Source: Paraburkholderia ferrariae NBRC 106233
GTDB taxonomy: Bacteria; Pseudomonadota; Gammaproteobacteria; Burkholderiales; Burkholderiaceae
DNA length: 64,000 bases
Direction: 5' to 3'
Assembly: GCF_000685035.1 (NCBI RefSeq)
Contig: NZ_BAYB01000008.1
Coordinates: 124,001-188,000 of the forward strand
Numbering within the stretch: position 1 is the stretch's first letter; the number at the start of each line of letters is the position of its first letter. Shown here piece by piece: positions 46,594 through 55,253 of this stretch. The notes under the pieces were generated by a model that made no database searches, had not been told where the DNA came from, and worked only from the letters and a program-made list of their open reading frames with translations. Made by a program: the position numbers and the translations under genes.

Positions 46594-47250
46594 ATGAACG
46601 GCTTCTTCGGGGCGCACTGGCAAACCTGGGCCGCCGTGGTCGGCAGCGGTGTCTTTCACGGCGCGAACCCGGCGATGGGCTGGCTGTTCGCCACCGCGAT
46701 CGGCCTGCAGCGCGGCAGCCGCGCGGCGCTCCTGATGGCGCTGCCGCCCATCGCGCTCGGGCACGCGGCGTCGATCCTGCTGTTCGCGAGTTCGGCGGCG
46801 ATGCTGGGCACCTGGCTGCCGGTTGGCGGCCTGCACTGGCTGCTCGGTGCGCTCCTGATCGGCTGGGCCGTATGGCAGCAGGCCTATGGCCACCGGCACC
46901 GCGTGCGCGTGGGCATGACGGCGGGGTTCGTCGGGCTCGCGGCCTGGTCGGCGCTGATGGCGACGCTGCACGGCGCGGGGCTCATGCTGATGCCGGTCAT
47001 GCTGCCCTTGTGCGGCGGCGCTTCCGGCCTGGGTGTGAGCACCGGCGCGCGCGTGGCGGAAACGCTCTCGGTTTCGCTGCAACTCACCGTGCTGCACACG
47101 CTCGTGACGCTCGCCACGACTGCGTTGATCGCGCTCGCTGCCTACGAGTATCTCGGGCTTGGGCTGCTGCGGCGCGGCTGGATCAACTTCGACTGGCTCT
47201 GGCGCGGCGCGCTGGTGGCAACCGGCACGCTGGTGATGGCGGCCGGTTGA
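46594..47250 (+). CDS. polytopic membrane protein linked to the SBP56 gene
   Basis: 218 aa with six or so hydrophobic helices. The start AAVVGSGVFHGANPAMGWLFATAIGLQRG carries His and Asn within a membrane-near motif, and His pairs recur (LPPIALGHAAS, YGHRHRVRVG, ATLHGAG). It begins 14 nt after the selenium-binding protein gene, so it is probably co-transcribed. The His-rich helices could suggest metal handling, for instance copper for the upstream enzyme; this is inference. I know no precise family name. Confidence 0.75.
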   Translation: MNGFFGAHWQTWAAVVGSGVFHGANPAMGWLFATAIGLQRGSRAALLMALPPIALGHAASILLFASSAAMLGTWLPVGGLHWLLGALLIGWAVWQQAYGHRHRVRVGMTAGFVGLAAWSALMATLHGAGLMLMPVMLPLCGGASGLGVSTGARVAETLSVSLQLTVLHTLVTLATTALIALAAYEYLGLGLLRRGWINFDWLWRGALVATGTLVMAAG

Positions 47251-47354
47251 CGGCATGTCGCATTTTGTTAGTTATCCGCAGGAAAGTCGGATGCCGTGCT
47301 CACTTCGCGTTGCGCTGGCCGATTGCGGTGTTCGTACAACGTTGAGGCGGCAAG

Positions 47355-47645
47355 TCACTCTTGCTCGGGACGCTGCGGCGATTCCCACTTCATCGGACGC
47401 TCGATGGTGATCTTGAAGCGCTCGCGCAACCCGGTATTCGTGTGCCCCTGCATGAGCATGACCATGCCGCCCAGCCTGCGGGCGTCCTCGTCCGTGATCG
47501 CGGCGTCGTGTTCTTCGAGCGGGACCGGCATAACCGTAGCGTTGTCGATCAGGGCTTGTACTTTCGATCTCAGTACGTTGCAAATTTTGAATTCCTGGGA
47601 GTCTTCGTCGTAGAAGACAATGGCTGCTCGCGGTGATTTGATCAT
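47355..47645 (-). CDS. small hypothetical protein, candidate immunity partner
   Basis: 96 aa (KSPRAAIVFYDEDSQEFKIC, VMPVPLEEHDAAITDEDARRLGGMVMLMQGHTN, ERFKITIERPMKWE). It has no signal peptide and no recognised domain. ATG 47645 begins 1 nt after the stop of the 263 aa gene and has GAGG 8 nt upstream, so it is coupled to it. The base composition is lower in G+C than the neighbourhood, like its partner. A role as cognate immunity or chaperone protein is inferred from size and coupling only. Confidence 0.65.
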   Translation of the reverse strand: MIKSPRAAIVFYDEDSQEFKICNVLRSKVQALIDNATVMPVPLEEHDAAITDEDARRLGGMVMLMQGHTNTGLRERFKITIERPMKWESPQRPEQE

Positions 47646-47646
47646 T

Positions 47647-48438
47647 TCAATATCCTCTGCATTGCTGGTATTTCTGGAATGCACGCGTTTTGCACTCGGG
47701 ATAGTACGCGGGGCTCCGATACATCGAACTGCCAGCCGAGCACATTTCCATATCGGTCTCGTACTCTGCAAAGCAATCCGCCTCGTCCGCCTCTGTTATG
47801 CCACGTGCTGCAAGGTCGGTTACATCTCTTCCGGTCGGGTCGGCCGGATACTCGAACCGCTGTGCGTCGCTAAGCGAACCATCACCGCGTGAGTATGACG
47901 GCATGTTGAGATTCTGCTGCACACGTGGCTTGTTGTCGTAGAGCCGGTTCGCCTGGTCGGCAATCGTTGACTGCTGCGGACAGTCCGAAGCTGGCCGTGG
48001 TGCTCTTTGCCGCTCTTCGCGGATAGCCTGCACGCACGCGAGCATCTCCTCTCGGCTGGGCACGAAGAGAAGCCCGCCATCACGGACCTCGCCATGCAGA
48101 GCATGCGCGATCTGCAGGTTATCCATCCGGTATATGTCGTAGCGGCGATCGCTTAGCCCGAGCACGGCACGCAAATCGTGCGATCCGTGAGACAGCAGTG
48201 AAGAAGGGGTATTGCTGCGCAACCATGCTGCGCGGGCTTCCTTCATACCTCGTACAAGGTCGTCGAGTTCCTCGCGTGGTGCGCTGCGGTGACGTGCGAA
48301 GTGAAACCACCGCACCACGTCGAAAATGTGTGGAGATCGGACGCGCAAATAGATCGAATCCTGGGCGCTTCGCCAGAAGAAGTGCCCATGCCGCCCATCA
48401 TCACAGTCGTAACGGGAAACTAGAAAGAGTGAAGACAT
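47647..48438 (-). CDS. hypothetical protein with Cys-rich tail, candidate effector/toxin
   Basis: 263 aa, soluble. The N-terminal 130 residues (SLFLVSRYDCDDGRHGHFFWRSAQDSIYLRVRSPHIFDVVRWFHF) match no family I know. The C-terminal 50 residues (ADCFAEYETDMEMCSAGSSMYRSPAYYPECKTRAFQKYQQCRGY) have four Cys spaced as in tails I associate with secreted polymorphic toxins of this group. Codon use and composition are lower in G+C than flanking genes, suggesting transfer. GAGG is 4 nt before ATG 48438. The 96 aa gene follows directly. Confidence 0.65.
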   Translation of the reverse strand: MSSLFLVSRYDCDDGRHGHFFWRSAQDSIYLRVRSPHIFDVVRWFHFARHRSAPREELDDLVRGMKEARAAWLRSNTPSSLLSHGSHDLRAVLGLSDRRYDIYRMDNLQIAHALHGEVRDGGLLFVPSREEMLACVQAIREERQRAPRPASDCPQQSTIADQANRLYDNKPRVQQNLNMPSYSRGDGSLSDAQRFEYPADPTGRDVTDLAARGITEADEADCFAEYETDMEMCSAGSSMYRSPAYYPECKTRAFQKYQQCRGY

Positions 48439-48667
48439 CGCGCCTCAAGGAAAAAAGGGAAACTCCCATACCTATCGCAACGCATGCCGCCTGTCTTTGT
48501 TCGATGTCAAGCCCGCGCCAGAACACGCGCCGTCTGCCCCATTCCCCCGGACCGCCGAAACCCAGACAACCCACTACCGCCCCACCAGCCCGTGTACCAT
48601 ACGGCGCCTGGCGCCCGCGACACCCGCGGCGCACCCGCACCACCTCAAGCATTCCGCCGGAGATACG

Positions 48668-49516
48668 ATGTCCACCGCCCCCTCGCCCCACCGCCTTGCC
48701 GCGTCCCCCGACGCCGCGCTCGAAGCGCGCTACGGCACGCTCTGGTCGGCGCCCCTGCCCGCCTGGAACGCGACGCTCGACACGCTGCTCGCTCACCGCT
48801 CGGTGCGCGCCTATGCCAACCGTCCGCTGCCCGCCGGCACGCTCGAAACGCTGATCGCCGCGGCGCAGTCGGCCTCCACGTCGTCGAACCTGCAAACGTG
48901 GAGCGTGGTGGCCGTGGAAGACCCGGCGCGCAAGGACCGACTCGCCACGCTCGCCGGCGACCAGTCGCAGATTCGCGAAGCGCCGCTCTTTCTCGTGTGG
49001 CTCGCCGACCTCGCGCGCCTCGAAGCCGCGGCACAGCGCAGCGGCGCGCCCGTGGGCGGCCTCGACTACATGGAGACGATGCTCGTCGGCGTGATCGACG
49101 CGGCGCTCGCGGCGCAGAATGCCGTGGTCGCGCTCGAATCGCTCGGCATGAGTTCCGTCTATATCGGCGCGATCCGCAATCGTCCCGAGCAGGTGGCCGC
49201 CGAACTCGGCCTGCCGCCGCGCGTGATGCCCGTGTTCGGCCTGTGCGTGGGCTACGAGGACCCGGCGCGGACTGCCGCGGTCAAGCCGCGCCTGCCGCAA
49301 TCGGTGGTGTTGCATCGCGAGCGGTACGACGCCGTTTCGCAGGAAATCGGCATTCACGACTACGAAAGCGTGATGGGCGCCTTCCAGACCGCGCAGGGCC
49401 AGCGCGCGGCCGGCTGGACCTCGCGCTCGCTCGCGCGCTGGAGGAGCCGCGAATCGCTGCATGGGCGCGACCGTCTGCGCGAAGCGCTCAACGCGCTCGG
49501 CTTCGAGCTGCGGTAG
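48668..49516 (+). CDS. NfsA-like nitroreductase (NADPH-dependent flavin oxidoreductase)
   Basis: 282 aa nitroreductase-fold enzyme. The FMN-binding start is LAHRSVRAYANRPLPAGTLETLIAAAQSASTSSNLQTWS; ALAAQNAVVALESLGMSSVYIGAIRN and LPPRVMPVFGLCVGYEDP follow in NfsA order. The C-terminal Arg-rich helix (RSRESLHGRDRLREALNALGF) is typical of the group, which reduces nitroaromatics, quinones or chromate. ATG 48668 has GGAG 5 nt upstream. It is followed by the ketopantoate reductase-like gene on the same strand. Confidence 0.88.
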   Translation: MSTAPSPHRLAASPDAALEARYGTLWSAPLPAWNATLDTLLAHRSVRAYANRPLPAGTLETLIAAAQSASTSSNLQTWSVVAVEDPARKDRLATLAGDQSQIREAPLFLVWLADLARLEAAAQRSGAPVGGLDYMETMLVGVIDAALAAQNAVVALESLGMSSVYIGAIRNRPEQVAAELGLPPRVMPVFGLCVGYEDPARTAAVKPRLPQSVVLHRERYDAVSQEIGIHDYESVMGAFQTAQGQRAAGWTSRSLARWRSRESLHGRDRLREALNALGFELR

Positions 49517-49551
49517 AACGATCGATCACTGGGTTACATGGAGGAAACGTC

Positions 49552-50463
49552 ATGAAAATCGCCGTCATGGGCGCGGGTACGGTGGGCTGCTATTACGGCG
49601 GCATGCTCGCGCGTGCGGGGCACGATGTCGTGCTGATCGGCCGCGCGCAGCATGTCGAAGCCATCGAGCGCGAGGGCCTGCACCTCGAAACGCAGCAGTT
49701 CGACGAACGCATCGGCCAGCCGCATCTCACGGCCAGCACCGATCCGGCCGCCGTGGAAGGCGCGCAGCTCGTGCTCTTCTGCGTGAAATCGACCGACACC
49801 GAAAGCGCGGGCGCCTCCATCGGCTCGCATCTCGCCGCCGATACGCTCGTGCTTACGCTGCAAAACGGCGTGGACAACGCCGAGCGTCTGCGCGGGGCCA
49901 TCGCGCAGGAAGTCGCCGCGGCCGTGGTGTACGTCGCCACCGAAATGGCGGGACCGGGGCACGTGCGTCATCACGGCCGCGGCGAACTCGTGATCGAGCC
50001 CTCCTCGCAAAGCGCTGTCGTGGCGCAAACGCTGATCGACGCGGGCGTGCCCACCCAGATCTCCGCGAACGTGCGCGGCGCGCTCTGGGCCAAGCTGATC
50101 CTGAACTGCGCGTACAACGCGCTTTCGGCCATTGCGCAATTGCCGTATGGGCGTCTCGTCCAGGGCGAGGGCGTGCGTGCGTCGATGCACGACATCGTGG
50201 CCGAATGCATCGCGGTCGCGCAGGCCGACGGCGTGAGCCTGCCGCCCGACGTGGATCTCGCGGTGCGCCGCATCGCCGAAACCATGCCGGGGCAGTACTC
50301 GTCCACGGCGCAGGACATGGCGCGCGGCAAGCGCAGCGAGATCGACCATCTGAACGGCCTCGTGGTGAGGCGCGGCGAGACGCTGGGCGTAGCCACGCCC
50401 GCGAACCGGCTGCTGCACACGCTCGTGCGCCTGATCGAGGACAAGGCGGGCGGCGCGGTTTAG
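49552..50463 (+). CDS. ketopantoate reductase family protein (2-dehydropantoate 2-reductase)
   Basis: 303 aa. NADP-binding MKIAVMGAGTVGCYYGGMLARAGH is followed by VLFCVKSTDTESA, TLQNGVDNAERL, the catalytic Lys region GALWAKLILNCAYNALSAI and C-terminal EIDHLNGLVVRRGETLGVATPAN. The family reduces ketopantoate in pantothenate synthesis, but Burkholderia have several paralogues and this one is not next to other pan genes, so another 2-keto substrate is possible. GGAGGAAA lies 4 nt before ATG 49552. Confidence 0.88.
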   Translation: MKIAVMGAGTVGCYYGGMLARAGHDVVLIGRAQHVEAIEREGLHLETQQFDERIGQPHLTASTDPAAVEGAQLVLFCVKSTDTESAGASIGSHLAADTLVLTLQNGVDNAERLRGAIAQEVAAAVVYVATEMAGPGHVRHHGRGELVIEPSSQSAVVAQTLIDAGVPTQISANVRGALWAKLILNCAYNALSAIAQLPYGRLVQGEGVRASMHDIVAECIAVAQADGVSLPPDVDLAVRRIAETMPGQYSSTAQDMARGKRSEIDHLNGLVVRRGETLGVATPANRLLHTLVRLIEDKAGGAV

Positions 50464-50635
50464 CGGGCGGTTTAGGAGGCGATCAAAGCGCGACGAAGCA
50501 AAGCCGGCCTTTGGGGTTTGAGAACGTTACGCCAGAGCCGCGAAAAACCCTCCGGCCCACGACGGACGCGCCGCCTGAAACCGCGCGCGCCCGGGCGTAG
50601 AATCCGCGAACACGCTCTACACGGAGACTTTCGCC

Positions 50636-50944
50636 ATGGCCAAGCTCGTCGTGCTCTACAAGACCCCCGCCGACCCCGCCGCGTTCGACGTGTACTACGC
50701 CTCGACGCACATCCCGCTCGCCAAAAAAATTCCCGGCCTCACGCGCTACGAAATCAGCACGGGACCGGTTGCCACGCCGCAAGGCCCCTCTCCCTATCAC
50801 CTCGCGGCCGTGCTGAGCTTCGACACCTTCGACGCCCTGCGCGCCGGCCTCGGCTCGCCCGAAGGCCGGGCATCGGCCGAAGACGTGGGCCACTTCGCGC
50901 AGGCCGGCGCCGACCTGCTCCTCTTCGATACGAAGGACGTTTGA
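50636..50944 (+). CDS. EthD family protein
   Basis: 102 aa ferredoxin-like alpha/beta dimer. The sequence KLVVLYKTPADPAAFDVYYASTHIPLAKKIPGLTRYEIS matches the EthD pattern (conserved H in THIPLA). Such proteins are small accessory or degradation enzymes of unclear role. CGGAG lies 11 nt before the ATG. Confidence 0.88.
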   Translation: MAKLVVLYKTPADPAAFDVYYASTHIPLAKKIPGLTRYEISTGPVATPQGPSPYHLAAVLSFDTFDALRAGLGSPEGRASAEDVGHFAQAGADLLLFDTKDV

Positions 50945-50954
50945 GACCAGAGCG

Positions 50955-51404
50955 TCAGCGCTCGAACACGAGCAGCGTGGACGAAGCGGTGGCGTAGACC
51001 TTGCCGGCGGCGTCGGTGATCGTGGCCTCGGCGAAGGCCGCGCGGCGGCCTATCGTCAGCACGCGGCCCTCGGCGCGCACCAGCCCGGTATCGGCCGTCA
51101 TGGCGCGGAGATACGACACTTTCAGTTCGAGCGTGGTGTAGCCCTGAGTGGGGCCGAGCTTCGTATGCGCGGCACAGCCGCACGCGGAATCGAGCAGCGT
51201 GGCCGCGTAGCCGCCGTGCACCGAACCGATGGGGTTGTACACGCGCAGCCCCGGCACGGCTTCGAACACGGCGCGCCCTTCTTCCACTTCCACCAGCTGG
51301 AAATCGAGCGTATCGGCAATTGGCGGACGGCCGCCCAGCTTGATCATGTGCTGCAACTGTTGAAGGCCGGTCAGGCCGGCCGGCATTTGCGCAACGAGGT
51401 TCAT
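50955..51404 (-). CDS. PaaI-type hotdog thioesterase
   Basis: 149 aa single hotdog domain. The active-site HGG of GSVHGGYAATLLDSACGCAAH (near residue 62) is typical of PaaI/YdiI acyl-CoA thioesterases; LELKVSYLRAMTADTGLVRAEGRVL and AFAEATITDAAGKVYATA complete the fold. ATG 51404 is chosen, as the conserved part starts soon after; an in-frame ATG at 51467 would add 21 low-complexity residues. It is convergent with the EthD gene, 10 nt apart. The acyl-CoA substrate is unknown. Confidence 0.88.
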   Translation of the reverse strand: MNLVAQMPAGLTGLQQLQHMIKLGGRPPIADTLDFQLVEVEEGRAVFEAVPGLRVYNPIGSVHGGYAATLLDSACGCAAHTKLGPTQGYTTLELKVSYLRAMTADTGLVRAEGRVLTIGRRAAFAEATITDAAGKVYATASSTLLVFER

Positions 51405-51719
51405 GGGGTCCGGGTCTCCAAAGAGTGGGCGCGCACGGCGCAATGCGGGCGCAACTGCGCTCGCCATGAACCGCATCCTACCGTTTTTAGAACGATCGTG
51501 CTTAAATTGATCCAGATTTGAGGAGGTGCTCCAGCACCGGCTGGCCATCATTTATTACGCAATCCGAAGCAATTGGACTTCATACCCGGAGCATGCCGCA
51601 GATGCAGGCTCAAGCGCCCCCGCTCCGTAGCAGTTAAAATTCAGCGTCCCGGTTCGCCCGAATCACGCCCGAGTCACACACAAATCACGCACCGATTACC
51701 TAGCCACCCCGCACGGCCC
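51405..51719. other. divergent intergenic region
   Basis: 315 bp between the thioesterase (-) and alpha/beta-hydrolase (+) genes. It is modestly AT-rich near 51480-51570, with no gene, strong repeat or clear -35/-10 pair that I can support. Confidence 0.4.
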
Positions 51720-52547
51720 ATGAATACCAGCGCATTCGCCACCCTGCCCGCCACCGACGAGCGCGGCGCCCTCTCTATCGAATATTGCTGGATTGGCGTC
51801 GAACGCGTCGGCGCGCCGCTCGCCGTGTTTCTGCACGAGGGGCTCGGTTCGATCGCCATCTGGAAGGACTGGCCGCAAGCGCTGTGCGAACGCCTCGGCA
51901 TGCGCGGGCTCGTGTATTCGCGGCCCGGCTATGGCCGCTCCACTCCGCGCCCGCACGAGGAGCGGTGGCCCGTCGATTACCTCGAACGGCAGGCGTGCGA
52001 CGTGCTGCCCGCCCTGCTCGACGCGCTCGGCGTGAGCACCGCGCAGCGCGAAAAGATGTGGCTCGTGGGCCATAGCGACGGCGGCACCATCGCGCTGCAC
52101 TACGCCGCCCGCTTCCCGCGCGCGCTCGCGGGTGCCGTGGCCATTGCGCCGCACGTGTTCGTCGAAGACGTTTCGGTGGAAGGCATCGTGGACATGAAAG
52201 CCGCCTACGAGCAGTCCACGGGCCTGCGCGAGCGCCTCGCGCGCTATCACGACGACGTCGATTCGGCCTTCTACGGCTGGGCCGATATCTGGCTGACCCC
52301 CGCGTTCCGCGCATGGAATATCGTCGATCAGCTCGGCGCGATCCGCGCGCCGCTACTCGCGGTGCAAGCCCTCGACGACCACTACGGCACGATGGCGCAG
52401 ATCGAAACCATCGGCGAAGCGGTGTCGCATGCGCGCGTGGTGGCGCTCGCCGAAGGCGGGCATTCGCCGCATCGCGATGCGCCGCAGGCGCTCGACAACG
52501 CCATCGCCCAGTTCGTGCTCGAACAGCAGCACGCCGTTTCGCCCTGA
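51720..52547 (+). CDS. alpha/beta-fold hydrolase
   Basis: 275 aa. The oxyanion region is LAVFLHEGLGSIAIWKDWPQ, the nucleophile elbow LVGHSDGGTIAL (Ser near residue 120), the acid is probably in AVQALDDHYGT, and the catalytic His in LAEGGHSPHRDAP. No signal peptide. The HEGLGS and GHSDGG forms are typical of a widespread family near aromatic degradation genes. Substrate unknown. No strong ribosome-binding site precedes ATG 51720. Confidence 0.88.
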   Translation: MNTSAFATLPATDERGALSIEYCWIGVERVGAPLAVFLHEGLGSIAIWKDWPQALCERLGMRGLVYSRPGYGRSTPRPHEERWPVDYLERQACDVLPALLDALGVSTAQREKMWLVGHSDGGTIALHYAARFPRALAGAVAIAPHVFVEDVSVEGIVDMKAAYEQSTGLRERLARYHDDVDSAFYGWADIWLTPAFRAWNIVDQLGAIRAPLLAVQALDDHYGTMAQIETIGEAVSHARVVALAEGGHSPHRDAPQALDNAIAQFVLEQQHAVSP

Positions 52548-52745
52548 ATCAGCCGGTACGCGCCGCCGCGTCCGCTGTGCCAGGCGTACCCGGCGCCACG
52601 CTGCCGTGGCTCACGGCGCCGGGCCGCCGGCATTTCGATGCGTCGCGCATCGAATCCACGCGAAAAGAGGCCGGAAGCATGCTAACCCGTCAGGCGCGCC
52701 GGCGGGTTGGGCTCGGAGCCGCGCATTGATGATATCGTCTTGCAC

Positions 52746-52773
52746 GGGCTGCGGCGCGTGCGCACCGCAGCCC
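52746..52773 (+). promoter_or_regulatory. GC hairpin in the leader of the quorum-sensing kinase gene
   Basis: GGGCTGCGG pairs with CCGCAGCCC (9 bp) around a further GCG/CGC pair, 42 nt before the kinase start. A weaker stem AACCCG/CGGGTT lies at 52684-52708. With no T-run behind it, this may be a leader structure and not a terminator. Confidence 0.4.
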
Positions 52774-52814
52774 CCGGCCGCCCCCCGGCAATAACGACAA
52801 GCGATTTGATCCCG

Positions 52815-54164
52815 ATGACTGCATCGAAAACCTCGCTCGCAACGAGGCTGCGGCGCATGTGGGCGCCGCTGCGCCCGTTCTTCGTCCGCGCCTTCGCGCC
52901 CGCCCTGCGCAACCTGCAGTACGCGAAGCGGCGCATGCAGCCCTTCGCGGTCGTGGCCTGTGTGGGTTTCCCGCTTTACTACTACGTCTGGAAGGTTCTT
53001 TTCCCCCAGCCTTACGAGAATCTCACGCTGCGCCTGATCGGTGCGGCGCTGTTTTTTCCCGTGGTGATCTACGAGCGCTGGCCCGCCCGCGCCAAAAAAC
53101 TGCTGCCCTGGTACTGGTACGGCATTTCGCTTTACGCGCTGCCGTTTTTTTTCACCTTCATGCTGCTGAAAAATCACGGCAATGAAGTCTGGGTGGAAAG
53201 CGCGCTGATCGCGGCATTCGTCATGGTGCTGCTGCACGACTGGCTCATGCTCGTGCTCCAGTTCGTCATGGGTATTGGTCTTGCCATAATCGCTTACTGG
53301 GCGACAAGCGACCCCATCGTATTCGGCACGAATTACCTCATCCACCTCACCATCTTTTCGTTTGCCGTGGCAATTGGTGCCGTGGCCAATTACGACCAGG
53401 ACCGCATCCAGATCGAACAGGAGCGCGCCATGCTCGCCACCGCGGGCAGCGTGGCGCACGAGTTGCGCACTCCGCTCGTGGCAATTCGCGTGGGCGCGGC
53501 AGGCATCATGCGCTACCTGCCCACCCTGCTCGACACCTACCTGCTGGCGCAGCGCCATCGCCTGCCGGTCTCGCGCATCCGCGCGGCGCACCTGCATTCG
53601 CTGCAAGGCGTGGTGGGCCGCATCGAGCAGGAAGCGCTGTATTCGAACGCCATCATCGATATGCTGCTCGCCACCGCGCGCTTCACGGGCGGCAGCATGC
53701 AAAACGCAACATCCTGCTCGATCGTGCTGTGCGTGGAGGCGGCGCTGGCGCGCTTTCCGTTCCGCGAAGGCGACCGGCGGCGCGTGCATTGCAATCTGCG
53801 GCCCGATTTTACGTTTCAGGGCTCGGAAATGCTCACGGTTCACGTGCTATTCAATTTGTTAAAAAATGCGTTCCGGCACATGGGAAATAGGGAAGACGCA
53901 TATATTTCGATCAAACTGGAAACCGGAATACGCGCAAACCGCTTAATTTTCAGGGATACTGGCACCGGTATATCAGCAGAAATCTTGCCGCATATCTTTA
54001 CCCGCTTTTATACTTCGACCACCACCACCGACGACGTCTCCCTGGGAGCGGGTATCGGACTAGCGTTCTGCCACGATGTCATGCAGGCGATAGGGGGGGC
54101 GATAACCTGCTCTTCGGTGAAAGGCGAGTACACCGAATTCGTTTTGACATTCCCTGCGCCATGA
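52815..54164 (+). CDS. cqsS: CqsS/LqsS-type alpha-hydroxyketone quorum-sensing sensor histidine kinase
   Basis: 449 aa. Six membrane helices (about residues 43-195) open with the diagnostic QYAKRRMQPFAVVACVGFPLYYYVWKVLFPQPYENLTLRL, close to the CAI-1 sensor CqsS. Residues 205-449 form the kinase: H box SVAHELRTPL with His215, N box VLFNLLKNAFRH, G1 FRDTGTGI, F box FTRFYTS and G2 GAGIGLAFC. There is no attached receiver, unlike Vibrio CqsS; that function is in the next gene, whose ATG overlaps this stop (ATGA). It should sense an alpha-hydroxyketone made by the synthase encoded at 55254-56555. The start is not marked by a good ribosome-binding site. Confidence 0.9.
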   Translation: MTASKTSLATRLRRMWAPLRPFFVRAFAPALRNLQYAKRRMQPFAVVACVGFPLYYYVWKVLFPQPYENLTLRLIGAALFFPVVIYERWPARAKKLLPWYWYGISLYALPFFFTFMLLKNHGNEVWVESALIAAFVMVLLHDWLMLVLQFVMGIGLAIIAYWATSDPIVFGTNYLIHLTIFSFAVAIGAVANYDQDRIQIEQERAMLATAGSVAHELRTPLVAIRVGAAGIMRYLPTLLDTYLLAQRHRLPVSRIRAAHLHSLQGVVGRIEQEALYSNAIIDMLLATARFTGGSMQNATSCSIVLCVEAALARFPFREGDRRRVHCNLRPDFTFQGSEMLTVHVLFNLLKNAFRHMGNREDAYISIKLETGIRANRLIFRDTGTGISAEILPHIFTRFYTSTTTTDDVSLGAGIGLAFCHDVMQAIGGAITCSSVKGEYTEFVLTFPAP

Positions 54165-55186
54165 CGAAAGCCATCAAGCCCTTCGCGTACCCGACCACCG
54201 TCGCCTTCGTCGACGACAGCGCCGCGTTCCTGTCGAACCTGAGCCTGCAGCTCGACCCTCAACTGGCGTTCCGGATGTTCAATTCGCCCGCCCATGCGCT
54301 GCGGTTCCTGAACAGCCGCCCCGCGCCGGACCAGGGCAGCGAGCCCATCTTCAGCCCCTATCTGGACCGCACCGAAGAAAACGATGCGCACCAGGTCGTG
54401 GCCATGCGCGTCGATGCGATCCGCAGCCTCGTGCATCACGCGGCGCGCTTCGAGTCGGTTTCGGTCGTGGTGGTCGATTACGACATGCCCGAGCTGAACG
54501 GCATGGAGTTCTGCCGCCGCCTTGCCGATTCGTCGGTGAAGAAGATCGTCCTCACCGGCAAGGCCGACGAGCACGTCGCCGTGCGCAGCTTCAACGAAGG
54601 CCTGATCGACCGCTTCATCCGCAAGCACGAGATCGATGCGGTCGATACGTTGAACCACGCGATCCGCGATATGCAGGATGCGTATCTGGACCAGGCCGGC
54701 GCCTCGGTGCGCGACGCCCTCTCGGTTTCCGAATATGCGTTTCTCAAGGACAGTGCGCTCGCGGCGCACGTAAACGGCATTTTCGAAGCGCTCGGCATCG
54801 TCGAGCACTACCTCTCCTACCAGCCGCACGGCATTCTCATGGTGGACGGCGCGGGCACCGCCTATCTGCTCGTCATCCATACCGACGAAACCCTGCGCGG
54901 CGTGCGCGAGATCGCCGTCGAACAAGGCGCGCCGATGGGCTTTCTCAGCGAGCTCGATTCGCACCGCAGCCTGCCTTACTTCTGGCGCACGGAAGGCTAC
55001 TACCCCGCGCAGTGCGTGGAGTGGGAGCCCTATATGCACACGGCGGCGGTCTTTCACGGCGAGCGCCGCTACACCTACGCCGTCGTGAAGAAACCGGCCG
55101 GCCTCGCGCTCGACACCCTGGTCCCTTACGACACCTTCCTGCATCAACTGGACGGCGAATTCCAGGCGGCGTGGAACCCTCAGTAA
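54161..55186 (+). CDS. response regulator of the alpha-hydroxyketone system with unknown output domain
   Basis: 341 aa. A receiver domain is split by an insert: VAFVDDSAAFLSNLS (acidic pair Asp18/Asp19), then about 40 extra residues (55-95), VVVVDYDMPELNGMEF with phospho-acceptor Asp106, VLTGKADEH (Thr132) and FIRKHEIDA (Lys155). Residues about 165-341 hold no HTH, GGDEF, EAL or HD motif I can see; they include ILMVDGAGTAYLLVIHTDE and RRYTYAVVKKPAGLALDTLVPYDTFL. It overlaps the kinase gene by 4 nt and is convergent with the synthase gene. It is comparable in position to LqsR, but its output is unknown. Confidence 0.88.
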   Translation: MTKAIKPFAYPTTVAFVDDSAAFLSNLSLQLDPQLAFRMFNSPAHALRFLNSRPAPDQGSEPIFSPYLDRTEENDAHQVVAMRVDAIRSLVHHAARFESVSVVVVDYDMPELNGMEFCRRLADSSVKKIVLTGKADEHVAVRSFNEGLIDRFIRKHEIDAVDTLNHAIRDMQDAYLDQAGASVRDALSVSEYAFLKDSALAAHVNGIFEALGIVEHYLSYQPHGILMVDGAGTAYLLVIHTDETLRGVREIAVEQGAPMGFLSELDSHRSLPYFWRTEGYYPAQCVEWEPYMHTAAVFHGERRYTYAVVKKPAGLALDTLVPYDTFLHQLDGEFQAAWNPQ

Positions 55187-55253
55187 GCATCTGACTGAGC
55201 AGATGCCACGCCGGTCTGCATTTCCCCCGCTAATCAGCAGGGGTTCGGCCCGC

